Assembly: GCA_002687745.1 (NCBI GenBank)
Contig: NZBE01000010.1
Span: 100,666-164,665, forward strand
Direction of reading: 5' to 3'
DNA from: Acidimicrobiaceae bacterium
GTDB taxonomy: Bacteria; Actinomycetota; Acidimicrobiia; Acidimicrobiales; MedAcidi-G1
DNA: 64,000 nucleotides
In this document: positions 1-8,672 of the stretch, piece by piece
Layout: each line of letters opens with the position of its first letter
Numbering within the stretch: position 1 is the first letter of the stretch
Notes under the pieces: generated by a model
Told to the model about the DNA's origin: nothing
What the model saw: only the letters and a program-made list of their open reading frames with translations
Databases searched by the model: none
Made by a program: the position numbers and the translations under genes

Positions 1-387
1 TACGGCTCTCAGGGCGGCTACGAAGCCTCCGTCGGGATCCCGGCCCAGCAGGTAGGTGACGCCTATCTCCTCGATCCGTTGTGCGGCCCTGGTGGGCGAG
101 TCGCTGATGTTGAGGCCCACGAACCGGATTTCGTCGCCGCGGTCCCGGTGCACGGCCTCGAGGTCGGGCATCTCCTCGAGGCACGGTGCACACCAGGTGG
201 CCCACAGGTTGACGACGATCGGGCGACCGTCCTGCCTGTGGAGTTCGGCCAGGGTGGTGGTGCCGCCGTCGACCAGTTCGAAGGACCGGTCCAGTGCGCT
301 GTCTCTCGTGACAGGCGTACCGGGTTCGGTTGCACACGAGGTGGAGGCCAGTGCGATGAACAGCAGTGCGATAGGGAGCCTGTACAC
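1..387 (-). CDS. TlpA/thioredoxin-like lipoprotein (C-terminus runs off window)
   Basis: Reverse strand reads VYRLPIALLFIALASTSC (lipobox) ... PIVVNLWATWCAPCLEEMPDL (WCAPC redox motif); GTG at 387 preceded by TACCGT-N7. Confidence 0.85.
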   Translation of the reverse strand, partial: MYRLPIALLFIALASTSCATEPGTPVTRDSALDRSFELVDGGTTTLAELHRQDGRPIVVNLWATWCAPCLEEMPDLEAVHRDRGDEIRFVGLNISDSPTRAAQRIEEIGVTYLLGRDPDGGFVAALRAV

Positions 388-541
388 GGGGCTGACGGTA
401 GTCGGGACCCCGCATGGTTGGTGCGCCCCCCCGGGCCGGGGATCGCCAGAGGCGTCACCCCGGCCCGGGTCTGGGCGGCTTGTGCTCCCCGTGGGCCGAC
501 CGGATGGTCGAGCACCGGCGTCGGGAGGGGTTTCCGACGCC

Positions 542-877
542 TCAGGCCGACCTGAGTTCGACCTGGAGGTGGGCCGGGATCGGCACCACGGGGAGCTGGT
601 CTTCGGGACGGGCCACCTTGGGTGGCCGTCCCCTGCGTCGCTTGGTGGCGAGCATGCGGCCGTTCAGGAACAGCTGACCGCCCCAGACGCCCCACGGCTC
701 GCGCCGCTGGATGGCCCCCTCGAGGCATGAGGCCAGGGCCGGGCACCCTGCGCAGATGCGCTTCGCCTGGGCGATGTCGCCGAGGTCCTCTGAGAAGAAC
801 ACCTCCAGCGGAACGCCGAGGCGCGAGCAGGCAGCGTCGTCGCGCCACACCTCCGGTTCGTACTGGAGTGCCTGCAT
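542..877 (-). CDS. WhiB-family transcriptional regulator
   Basis: Four Cys (AACSR..ICAGCPALASC) plus GVWGG motif and basic C-terminus; SD AAAGGA upstream. Confidence 0.95.
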   Translation of the reverse strand: MQALQYEPEVWRDDAACSRLGVPLEVFFSEDLGDIAQAKRICAGCPALASCLEGAIQRREPWGVWGGQLFLNGRMLATKRRRGRPPKVARPEDQLPVVPIPAHLQVELRSA

Positions 878-933
878 TGTCCATGTCCTTTCGGTAGTTC
901 GTCCTGTCTCTGATCTCTTCTAGAAAAAACTGA

Positions 934-962
934 AAGGCCGCCGGATTTCTCCGGCGGCCTCG
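934..962 (-). terminator. Intrinsic terminator (10-bp GC stem plus T-tract on minus strand)
   Basis: AGGCCGCCGG-AGAAAT-CCGGCGGCCT followed by TTCAGTTTTTTC on the minus strand. Confidence 0.8.
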
Positions 963-987
963 GGGTCTTGGTGTGCATTTCAGCTGA

Positions 988-1224
988 TCAGCTGGTTGCT
1001 CCCCGGGGCCGCTGGTGGATGGTCCAGAACACGTTCTTGTCCAGATGGTTGGACGTGGTCCATGTGGCCGTGAACGTGGCCGTATAGGTCGGCTTTACGA
1101 CGCGTGGCGAGAACGCGGGCGCGCCGGCCGGCTGGCCGTGGCGGTGCTGGTTCATCGACTGCATGGTGCTGTCTGTCTGCCGTTTCGTGTGCTGTCTGCT
1201 TCTGTTTCGTCTGTCGGATTGCAC
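988..1224 (-). CDS. Small hypothetical protein (78 aa from GTG, or 58 aa from ATG at 1164)
   Basis: Distal 58 codons have strongly GC-biased third positions; GGAGG five nt before the GTG; stop lies just before an intrinsic terminator. Confidence 0.5.
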   Translation of the reverse strand: MQSDRRNRSRQHTKRQTDSTMQSMNQHRHGQPAGAPAFSPRVVKPTYTATFTATWTTSNHLDKNVFWTIHQRPRGATS

Positions 1225-1345
1225 GTGGCCCTCCGGTCAGGAACCCAAGGGTACGGGTAACCACGACGGGTGACCACCCAACACCATTGCGTGGTGGCCG
1301 TCAAGTGAATAAACGACGGTTCGTTGGATGACGTAAAACCGCAGG

Positions 1346-1882
1346 TCAGGAGGGTTGGAACAGGCCCGTCCGGTAGTGGCGCAGTTCTTCCAGAGATTCC
1401 CTGATGTCGTCCATCGCACGGTGTCCTACGGCCTTGTCTGGGGCCGAGTCGAGCAGTTCGGGCTTCCAACGCCTTGCCAGTTCCTTTACCGTTGACACGT
1501 CGATGGACCTGTAGTGGAGGAAGGTCTCGATCTCGGGCATCCATCTGGCCAGGAAGCGGCGGTCGGTTCCGATGGAGTTGCCACACAGGGGCACCGTGGC
1601 CGGTTCTGCGATGTGTTCCTTCAGGAATGCCAGCGTTGCGGCTGCGGCCTCGTCGTGGCTGGTGGTGGAGGCCGCAACTGCGTCGAGCAGGCCGCTTCGG
1701 GTGTGCATCTCCCTCACGTAGTCGCCCATCGTGGCCATGGCCCCGGCCGGTTGGTGGATGACGATGTCGGGGCCTTCGGCGACCAGGTCGAGGTTGTCGT
1801 CGGTTATGAGCGTGGCGATCTCGACGATGACATCGGTGGCGGTGTCCAGTCCTGTCATCTCCAGGTCGATCCATGCGAGCAC
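1346..1882 (-). CDS. orn: Oligoribonuclease
   Basis: VLAWIDLEMTGLD...GNSIGTDRRFLARWMPEIE...HRAMDDIRESLEEL, DEDDh exonuclease motifs; GTG at 1882 preceded by TAGGCT-N7. Confidence 0.93.
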   Translation of the reverse strand: MLAWIDLEMTGLDTATDVIVEIATLITDDNLDLVAEGPDIVIHQPAGAMATMGDYVREMHTRSGLLDAVAASTTSHDEAAAATLAFLKEHIAEPATVPLCGNSIGTDRRFLARWMPEIETFLHYRSIDVSTVKELARRWKPELLDSAPDKAVGHRAMDDIRESLEELRHYRTGLFQPS

Positions 1883-1988
1883 GGCGTTGAGCCTATGGCG
1901 GTCGGTCCCGACAGGCGTGCCCATGAGCTGTTTCGGGTCTCTGCAGGGTCGGGTTGGGTGTCAGGTGGGTCGGGCTAGGGTCGCCGCC

Positions 1989-2426
1989 GTGCTGGAGATA
2001 CCCATTGTCCGCCTGTCCGAGGATGCAGCAGTGCCCGCCTACGCCAGAGTGGGTGACGCCGGAGCTGATCTGGTGGCAGCCGGGGCCGCCGTGCTCGCCC
2101 CGGGTGGTGGCAGGGCCCTGATTCCCACCGGTGTCGCCATCGCCATTCCGGAGGGCTACGCCGGCTTTGTGCAGCCCAGGAGCGGCCTGGCACTCAGGCA
2201 CGGGGTGACGTGTCTGAACACCCCCGGCCTCATCGATTCGGGCTACCGGGGTGAACTGAAGGTACTTCTGGTGAACACGGATCCCTGTGATCCGTTCGAG
2301 GTTGTCGTCGGCGAGCGCATCGCCCAGCTGGTGATCCAGCGTGTCGAGGACTGCGGGTTCATCGAGGTTGACGGGCTTCCTGACTCCGACCGGGGCCAGG
2401 GCGGATTCGGCTCAACCGGGCGGTGA
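1989..2426 (+). CDS. dut: dUTP diphosphatase
   Basis: AYARVGDAGADL, PRSGLALRHGVT, GLIDSGYRGELKV, ERIAQLVIQ, GGFGSTGR motifs; GTG start. Confidence 0.95.
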   Translation: MLEIPIVRLSEDAAVPAYARVGDAGADLVAAGAAVLAPGGGRALIPTGVAIAIPEGYAGFVQPRSGLALRHGVTCLNTPGLIDSGYRGELKVLLVNTDPCDPFEVVVGERIAQLVIQRVEDCGFIEVDGLPDSDRGQGGFGSTGR

Positions 2427-2440
2427 CCTGCCGGGTGGGT

Positions 2441-2719
2441 TCAACCTCGGTGAGCAGCCAGGTCCACCGTGTTTCCGCCGCCCTCGACCGTGACGAGGAC
2501 CTCGTCGGCAGTTACGCGGAAGTTGATTTCGACGCCGTGTCCGGCCTGGGTGATGCTGCCCGCTGCCTTCTGTATCGATGTACCGAGGTCTCCCAGTTCG
2601 CCAGGGTCGATCTGGTGGATGCGGAGCAGCGAGGCGAGGGTTACCCGGGGGATCTCCGCGAACTCGGGATCGGGTGGGAGCCTGAGGGTCACCGTGTCGT
2701 TCCCCGCTGTGTGGACCAT
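2441..2719 (-). CDS. Small hypothetical protein, possibly anti-sigma/HATPase-like N-terminal module
   Basis: MVHTAGNDTVTLRLPPDPEFAEIPRVTLASLL...; start chosen at internal ATG. Confidence 0.5.
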   Translation of the reverse strand: MVHTAGNDTVTLRLPPDPEFAEIPRVTLASLLRIHQIDPGELGDLGTSIQKAAGSITQAGHGVEINFRVTADEVLVTVEGGGNTVDLAAHRG

Positions 2720-2823
2720 CGCCTCAGTGTGCCACCCGGTTTCACACCAGCGGCGACCATTTCCGCCAGAGCCGATGCTTCCCCGGCTGGAACGGGATGG
2801 CACCGGTCGGCCAGCATGAGATC

Positions 2824-3360
2824 GTGACGGTTCTGGTGGACGAGGCCATCTGGCCCTGGAGGGGTGGCCGGTGGGCGCACCTGGTCAGCGACCAGACCAT
2901 TGCGGAACTTCACGACTTCGCGGTCGCGTTGGGCCTTCGGCGCATGTCGTTCCAGGGGGACCACTACGACGTGACCGCAGCGGCACGCAGCGAGGCAATT
3001 GCGATGGGTGCCGAGGCGGTGGGCGGACGGGACCTGGTTCGACGCCTCAGGGCAGCGGGGCTGCGCCTGGCAGCGGCCGAGAGGCCCGGGCGTTGGGAGA
3101 AGTTGGGCCGGTGGCCACCGGCGGGGGTGGCTCCTGACCTTGCCGGCGTGGTTCCGGACCGCCTGGTTGAGGCCCTTGCCGGCTGTGTAGCCGCCGATTG
3201 GAGTTCAGCCGGCACGGCTGCGTACAGCCGGGCGTCGGAGGTCGTGGTGGTGGTCGAGGGTGCCGGCGGGCTGGCCGTAGAGGGCGGTCTGCCGGTTGGT
3301 GTAGAGGTCCGGTGCAATCATGGTCGGGTGCTCGAGTTGTTCACCCCCGTGGAGGTCTGA
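2824..3360 (+). CDS. DUF4031 domain-containing protein
   Basis: VTVLVDEAIWPWRGGRWAHLVSDQTIAELHDFAVALGL resembles DUF4031. Confidence 0.7.
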   Translation: MTVLVDEAIWPWRGGRWAHLVSDQTIAELHDFAVALGLRRMSFQGDHYDVTAAARSEAIAMGAEAVGGRDLVRRLRAAGLRLAAAERPGRWEKLGRWPPAGVAPDLAGVVPDRLVEALAGCVAADWSSAGTAAYSRASEVVVVVEGAGGLAVEGGLPVGVEVRCNHGRVLELFTPVEV

Positions 3361-3860
3361 TGCAGGCCGTACGGGGTGTTGTCGTGGCTGCCGTGTTGCT
3401 GGTTGCCGTTTCGTGTGCTGGTGGGGTTCAACCGGACGAGGATGCCGGGGCGTCCACGACCACGATCGTGTCGCCGGACCTGGTGGTCCCTACCAATGGT
3501 TGGGTCCAGATTGGAGTTGAGACCTTCGACCTGGTCTTCACGTGTTATGCAGCCGGTGCGGGTGATGTCGTTGCCGTCGGCGTTGGTGCCGATTCCGAGT
3601 CGGGGGAGCGGGTCGAGGCGCTGGTGCAGGGCTTTCTGGGTCAGCCGTACCTCGGTGTGACCGTCGGCAGTTCGACCAGGTACGAGGCTTCTCTGGAGGA
3701 TCCTCTGGAGGTCTACGTCCACGACGACACCATCAGCGCCGGAGCTGTCCGCTGGGAACGCGATCTGGACCTTGAATCGGGTGGCGGTGAGGTGGTCGGG
3801 TTCGGGGCTGTGTTCGTCGAGTGTTCCACCTACGAGAACCGCCTGCCCGAGGGCTACTGA
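3360..3860 (+). CDS. Hypothetical lipoprotein
   Basis: Signal peptide with LLVAVSC lipobox; ATG overlaps upstream TGA (TGATG). Confidence 0.65.
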   Translation: MQAVRGVVVAAVLLVAVSCAGGVQPDEDAGASTTTIVSPDLVVPTNGWVQIGVETFDLVFTCYAAGAGDVVAVGVGADSESGERVEALVQGFLGQPYLGVTVGSSTRYEASLEDPLEVYVHDDTISAGAVRWERDLDLESGGGEVVGFGAVFVECSTYENRLPEGY

Positions 3861-4558
3861 ACAGGGCAGCCGTTGAGCTCTTCGGCCCAGGGCAGCCGAC
3901 CCGACCAGAACCTCACGATCTTCTCGCCGTCGCTCTGGAACATGACCCTGAAGACCTTGTCGCTCTGGTCCCTGGGCACGTAGGCGAGGAGGTTCCCTGA
4001 GCCGTCGGGTAGGGGCGAGGTCTGGATGCGTTCGCCGAACATGTCGATGATGCGACCCTCGGTGTTGCCGACGCCTGCGCCTGATCGCGTGGTGATCTCG
4101 TTGGTGTCGATGTCGACGCGTTCGACGGTTCCGCCCACCACCCAGAATGTGATTCCGGCGGGTGCGTTGTCGGGTGTGGCCAGATAGCACTCGCCAACCG
4201 GTGTGATCGGGGTGAACCTGGTTCCGGCGGCCCGCTGTGCGGCGTTGGCCGTCATGCCGAAGATGACGGCATCCAGTCCGACCGTGCTGACAGTGGACTG
4301 GTAGTCGAGTGTGGCCATGCCCAGGTCGTCGAGCGGTGGAAGGGTTCCGAGCATTTCCGGATCCAGGGTCGTCGTGGCTGCCTGTGCCGCAACCGTTGTC
4401 GTCGGAGTCGTCGTGGCTACCGGCGCGCTGGTGGTTGCCGTAACCGCGGTCATGGCAGGCGTGGTGTCGAAGACCTGGGTGGTCGGGTTGCAGGTACCCA
4501 GGAGCAGCACGACGGCCACGAAGAGGACCCCGATGAGGGCGACCAGCCAGGCGCGCAT
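3854..4558 (-). CDS. Hypothetical membrane-anchored secreted protein with Thr-rich linker
   Basis: N-terminal hydrophobic segment, Thr/Ala-rich hinge, soluble C-terminal domain; TAACCT-N7-ATG. Confidence 0.65.
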   Translation of the reverse strand: MRAWLVALIGVLFVAVVLLLGTCNPTTQVFDTTPAMTAVTATTSAPVATTTPTTTVAAQAATTTLDPEMLGTLPPLDDLGMATLDYQSTVSTVGLDAVIFGMTANAAQRAAGTRFTPITPVGECYLATPDNAPAGITFWVVGGTVERVDIDTNEITTRSGAGVGNTEGRIIDMFGERIQTSPLPDGSGNLLAYVPRDQSDKVFRVMFQSDGEKIVRFWSGRLPWAEELNGCPVQ

Positions 4559-4617
4559 GGTGTTCAGGTTACGACAGCGGGACGGCCAGGTCCGGGCGGC
4601 CCACAGTTGCGGTCACG

Positions 4618-5871
4618 ATGTGGTGCACTGGCGCAGTGGGAAGGGCTTGGGCAGCTGTCGTCCTGGCGGCGGTTTCGTGTGGCAGTGGAACAGCGGTGGT
4701 ATCGCCCACGACGGTGGTCCTGCCAGTGGCAGCGGCCACTGTCGCCACTACCACCGCTGTTGCCTCTCCGACCACGGTGACACTGCCTCCGGTCAAGAGC
4801 ACCACCACGACCACGACAACGACGAGCACCACCACGACCACGACAACGACGAGCACCACCACGACGATGGCTCCGCCTCCGGGCGCGGCCGACTGCATTG
4901 CTGCCATGCCGCTGGCCACCCGGGTCGGCCAGGTGCTTATGCCCGTTGTCGACCAGGGTGGTCTGTTGGAAGTTGCCGACCTGGCGGGCCGGGGCCTGAT
5001 CGCCGGGGCCGTTGTGGTTGAACCGGTTGATGGTGGCCTGGGTGACGCCATTGCGTCGGTGCAGGCGGTGTCGGCCACGGGATCCCTGGTGATGGCGGTG
5101 GACGAGGAGGGTGGCACGGTGCAGCGCCTGGACTCGCTGTTGGGTCAGATGCCGTCGGCCCGGCAGATGGCGGGGCATCCGATCGGCGACGTGCGGATCG
5201 CCGCACGCCAGCGGGCGGAAGCGATGGCGGGCCTGGGTTTCACTATGAATCTGGCTCCCGTGGTGGACGTGGGGGCTGGTCCCGGGATCGGGTCGCGCTC
5301 GTTCTCCGAGGATCCCGTCGTGGTGGCGGCGTTCGGTTCTGCGGTCGCCTACGGCGTGCTGGATGCCGGTCTCACACCGGTTGCCAAGCACTTCCCGGGG
5401 CATGGCCGGGCATCGGCCGACAGCCATGAGGAGTTGCCGGTTACGCCGCCGTTTGAGGACCTGGAGGCGGTTGACCTGGTGCCGTGGAGGTACATGCCGC
5501 CGGGTACAGCCGTGATGGTCGGCCATCTGTCGGTGCCGGGTCTGACCGATGGTGTGTCGACCTCGCTCTCGCACGAGGCGGTCACCGGGTTGTTGCGACG
5601 CGAGATGGGCTTTGACGGCCTGGTGATCTCCGATGACCTGGCAATGGGTGCCGTAGCCGGTGGTATGGACATTCCACAGGCAGCGGTGCTTTCGCTGAGA
5701 GCGGGTGTCGATCTGCTGATCGTGGGTCCTTCCGATGGCGTGGCCGGGGTCGCCTGGGAGTTGGTGATGGCCCTGGAGGATGGCCGCCTGTCTCCCGGTC
5801 GCGTGAACGAGGCGGTTGAAAGGGTGCTGGCCCAGAGGGGGGTGGATCCGTGCGGATTCGAATGGGAATGA
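4618..5871 (+). CDS. Glycoside hydrolase family 3 (NagZ-like beta-N-acetylhexosaminidase), secreted with Thr-rich linker
   Basis: KHFPGHGRASADSHEELP and GLVISDDLAMGAV motifs. Confidence 0.9.
   Translation: MWCTGAVGRAWAAVVLAAVSCGSGTAVVSPTTVVLPVAAATVATTTAVASPTTVTLPPVKSTTTTTTTTSTTTTTTTTSTTTTMAPPPGAADCIAAMPLATRVGQVLMPVVDQGGLLEVADLAGRGLIAGAVVVEPVDGGLGDAIASVQAVSATGSLVMAVDEEGGTVQRLDSLLGQMPSARQMAGHPIGDVRIAARQRAEAMAGLGFTMNLAPVVDVGAGPGIGSRSFSEDPVVVAAFGSAVAYGVLDAGLTPVAKHFPGHGRASADSHEELPVTPPFEDLEAVDLVPWRYMPPGTAVMVGHLSVPGLTDGVSTSLSHEAVTGLLRREMGFDGLVISDDLAMGAVAGGMDIPQAAVLSLRAGVDLLIVGPSDGVAGVAWELVMALEDGRLSPGRVNEAVERVLAQRGVDPCGFEWE
4798..4865 (+). repeat. Two perfect 27-bp direct repeats plus 14 bp of a third (Ser-Thr8 units)
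   Basis: agcaccaccacgaccacgacaacgacg at 4798-4824 and 4825-4851. Confidence 0.9.
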
Positions 5872-5896
5872 GCCCCCGGTTGGGCCAGACTCTCCC

Positions 5897-6250
5897 ATGG
5901 CCGACCTGACCGGACCGTTTCTGCCGTCTGCAGAGGAACGGGAGCTGAACCGGCGGCTGAGGGAGGAGGCCCTCGAACACCTTGTCCGGAACCCTGACTG
6001 GGTGCCGGTGGGCCTCCAGTGGTGGCCAGCGTCGGTGGTTGGACTTCACAACCGCCTGGTTCCCCGGCTCCCGATGACGGGCCCGCTTGGCTGGCTGGAT
6101 GGCACCACCCGGGCCGATGAGCTGGAGCGGGAGAGGGTGGATGCCCTACCGGCGGAGGAGCAGGCCGAGGCGAGGCTCCTACATGCCAGAGCGGTGCACT
6201 TCAGGTGCATCCGTACAACCCCGGTGCCGGTGCGGGAACCGGCTGACTGA
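5897..6250 (+). CDS. Hypothetical protein
   Basis: 117-aa ORF MADLTGPFLPSAEERELNRRL... Confidence 0.5.
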   Translation: MADLTGPFLPSAEERELNRRLREEALEHLVRNPDWVPVGLQWWPASVVGLHNRLVPRLPMTGPLGWLDGTTRADELERERVDALPAEEQAEARLLHARAVHFRCIRTTPVPVREPAD

Positions 6251-6326
6251 TGGTGGGTCGCCCGGGGCTCGAACCCGGCACCTTGGGATTAAAAGTCCCC
6301 TGCTCTACCCGATGAGCTAGCGACCC
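6251..6326 (-). tRNA. tRNA-Lys (anticodon TTT), CCA encoded
   Basis: GGGTCGC...GCTC..GAGC...CTTTTAA...CCGGGTTCGAGCCCCGG GCGACCC-A-CCA; cloverleaf folds by eye. Confidence 0.95.
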
Positions 6327-6472
6327 GGCGGCGGCGCGAAACCCGGCGCGAAACCCGGTCGACCACCGACGGTCAGGGTACAGGTGGGTGCCTGTGGCGT
6401 TGGGCTTGACGTGTTTCACCGCTGATGGGCCACACTGGTGGTGCTGCCGGCCGATCAGGGAGGAAAGCCGCC

Positions 6473-7252
6473 GTGGACTACGAAAACCTCGTGTGCGAGC
6501 GGAACGGCGAGGTTGTCACCGTCACTCTCAGCCGGCCCGACCGCCGCAACTGCCTGTCCACGGAGGTCCTGGGCGAGCTCGAACATGCATTTCGCACCAC
6601 CGGTGAGCAGGACGACGTGGCGGGGATCATCCTGGCGTCGACCGGACCCGTCTTCTCCTCCGGCCATGACCTGGCCGAGATGGCGGCGATGCCCGAGGAC
6701 GAACTACGCAGCCTGTTCTCGGTGTGCACCGCGGCCATGAAGTCCCTGTCCGAGGTCCCCCAGGTGGTCATCGCCAGGGTGCAGGGTCTGGCAACGGCGG
6801 CGGGCGCCCAGTTGGCTGCAAGCGCCGACCTGGTCGTCGCCAGCGAGGAGGCCAGGTTCGCCACGCCCGGAGGCAAGGGAGGGCTCTTCTGCCACACGCC
6901 GATGGTGGCGGTTGCACGACAGGTCGGGCGCAAGCGTGCGGCCGAGCTGGCACTCACCGGAGGCGCAATCGACGCGGCAACGGCCCTCGACTGGGGCCTT
7001 GTGAACAGGGTGGTACCGGCGGCGGACCTGGAGCAGGCGACACGGGACTTCATGGCTTACGCCACCCGCGGCAGTCGCTACGCCAAGGGCCTCGGCAAGG
7101 CGACCATGTACGCCCAGATGGACATGACCTTCGAAGATGCCTACGAACTGGCTGCCGATGTGATGTCACGCGCTGCCGCCCATGGCGACGGCCGGGAGTG
7201 GCCGAGGGCATTCGTGGACAAGCGTCGGCCCGAGTGGACCCACGAGGGCTGA
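6473..7252 (+). CDS. Enoyl-CoA hydratase/isomerase family protein
   Basis: FSSGHDLAEM, VQGLATAAGAQLAASADLVVASEEARFATPG; SD GGAGG before GTG. Confidence 0.9.
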   Translation: MDYENLVCERNGEVVTVTLSRPDRRNCLSTEVLGELEHAFRTTGEQDDVAGIILASTGPVFSSGHDLAEMAAMPEDELRSLFSVCTAAMKSLSEVPQVVIARVQGLATAAGAQLAASADLVVASEEARFATPGGKGGLFCHTPMVAVARQVGRKRAAELALTGGAIDAATALDWGLVNRVVPAADLEQATRDFMAYATRGSRYAKGLGKATMYAQMDMTFEDAYELAADVMSRAAAHGDGREWPRAFVDKRRPEWTHEG

Positions 7253-7323
7253 CCAGCACCCAGAACCGGTGCCATCTGCGTAGGCTCCCGCCAGTTCAAA
7301 CAGACTGACCATGGGAGGCCGTA

Positions 7324-8649
7324 GTGACCGGTCAACAGGGCCCCAACGAGGAGTTCGACGCCGTCATCATCGGTGCCGGCGTCCTCGGGGGGGCGATCGC
7401 CGTCGAGTTGTCCCGAAGGGGCATGCGAACCCTGAGCGTCGACAAGGCCTCAGCGGCCGGAGCCGGGTCGACAGTCAACTCGTGTGCCATCGTGCGCTTC
7501 AGCTACTCGACGGTTCCAGGGGTGACGATGGCCTGGGAGGCGATGCACTACTGGACCGACTGGCCCGCCTACATAGGGGCTGACGACGAACTCGGCCTGA
7601 TCGAGTTTCACCAGTGCGGGATGTTCAGCCTCGTGATCGACGGGGGTGGCCATTCGTCAAAGGTCAAGGCGCTGTGGCAGGAACTCGGTATTCCGTTCGA
7701 GGACTGGACCCTCGACGACATTGCCGAACGGTCACCGCTCCTGGACCATGGCCTCTACGGTCCGCCGAAGAGACCCGACGACCCCCACTTCTGGGACGAT
7801 CCGACAGACACGATCGACGGTGCGATATTCGCGCCCGACGCCGGCTACATAAGCGATCCACAGTTGTCCTGTCACAACCTGCAGCGGGCCGCCGAGGCCA
7901 GCGGCGCAGAGTTCTGGTTCAACGCCGAGGTCGTCTCCGTCGACCGGGTCGACGGTCGGGTGGGTGGTGTGACCCTGGCCGATGGCCGCCGGGTCACGGC
8001 GCCGATCGTGGTGAACGTGGCCGGTCCCCACAGTGCCGTAATCAACAAGATGGCCGGCGTCTACGACACCATGAACATCAAGACCCGGGCTCTGCGCCAC
8101 GAGGTCCACCACGTGCCGGCACCCCAGGGCTACGACTTCATGGCCAACGGCACGGTCGGTGTCGACGACGACACCGGCTTCTACTTCAGGCCCGAGACCG
8201 GCAACAACATCCTCATCGGCAGCGTCGACCCGGGGTGTGATCCCCGTGAGTTCGTCGATCCCGACGACTACGACACCACGCTCTCCCAGGAACAGTGGGA
8301 GGCCCAGGTGCTGCGGGCCAACCGCCGCATCCCCACCCTGGGGGTCCCCCACGAGAAGAAGGGAGTGGTCGACCTCTACGACGTCTCCGATGACTGGCTG
8401 CCGATCTACGACCGCAGCGACCTGGACGGCTTCTACCTGGCCATCGGGAGCAGCGGCAACCAGTACAAGAACGCCGGGGCGGTTGGCCAGGTAATGGCCG
8501 ACCTGATCGAGGCGGTCGAGTCAGGACACGATCACGACACGACACCCGTTGTGGTGACAGGCAGGTACACCGGGCGCCAGATCGACCTCGGCTTCTACAG
8601 CCGCAACCGAGAGGTCAACCTGGACTCGTCGATGTCGGTCCACGGCTGA
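7324..8649 (+). CDS. FAD-dependent oxidoreductase (DAO / sarcosine-oxidase-like)
   Basis: DAVIIGAGVLGGAIAVELSRRGMRTLSVDK Rossmann motif; DAO-type architecture. Confidence 0.88.
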   Translation: MTGQQGPNEEFDAVIIGAGVLGGAIAVELSRRGMRTLSVDKASAAGAGSTVNSCAIVRFSYSTVPGVTMAWEAMHYWTDWPAYIGADDELGLIEFHQCGMFSLVIDGGGHSSKVKALWQELGIPFEDWTLDDIAERSPLLDHGLYGPPKRPDDPHFWDDPTDTIDGAIFAPDAGYISDPQLSCHNLQRAAEASGAEFWFNAEVVSVDRVDGRVGGVTLADGRRVTAPIVVNVAGPHSAVINKMAGVYDTMNIKTRALRHEVHHVPAPQGYDFMANGTVGVDDDTGFYFRPETGNNILIGSVDPGCDPREFVDPDDYDTTLSQEQWEAQVLRANRRIPTLGVPHEKKGVVDLYDVSDDWLPIYDRSDLDGFYLAIGSSGNQYKNAGAVGQVMADLIEAVESGHDHDTTPVVVTGRYTGRQIDLGFYSRNREVNLDSSMSVHG

Positions 8650-8672
8650 GGCCCTGCTGAGGGGACCCAACA

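Noticed and set aside
1731-1988. Long N-terminal extension of the dut ORF
   Set aside because: Antisense to orn; dUTPase homology begins right after GTG 1989.
4798-4865. Possible CRISPR-like direct repeats
   Set aside because: No unique spacers; repeats are contiguous and encode a Thr-rich protein linker in frame.
4564-5898. 444-aa minus-strand ORF opposite GH3
   Set aside because: Arg/His-rich antisense of a well-supported GH3 gene.
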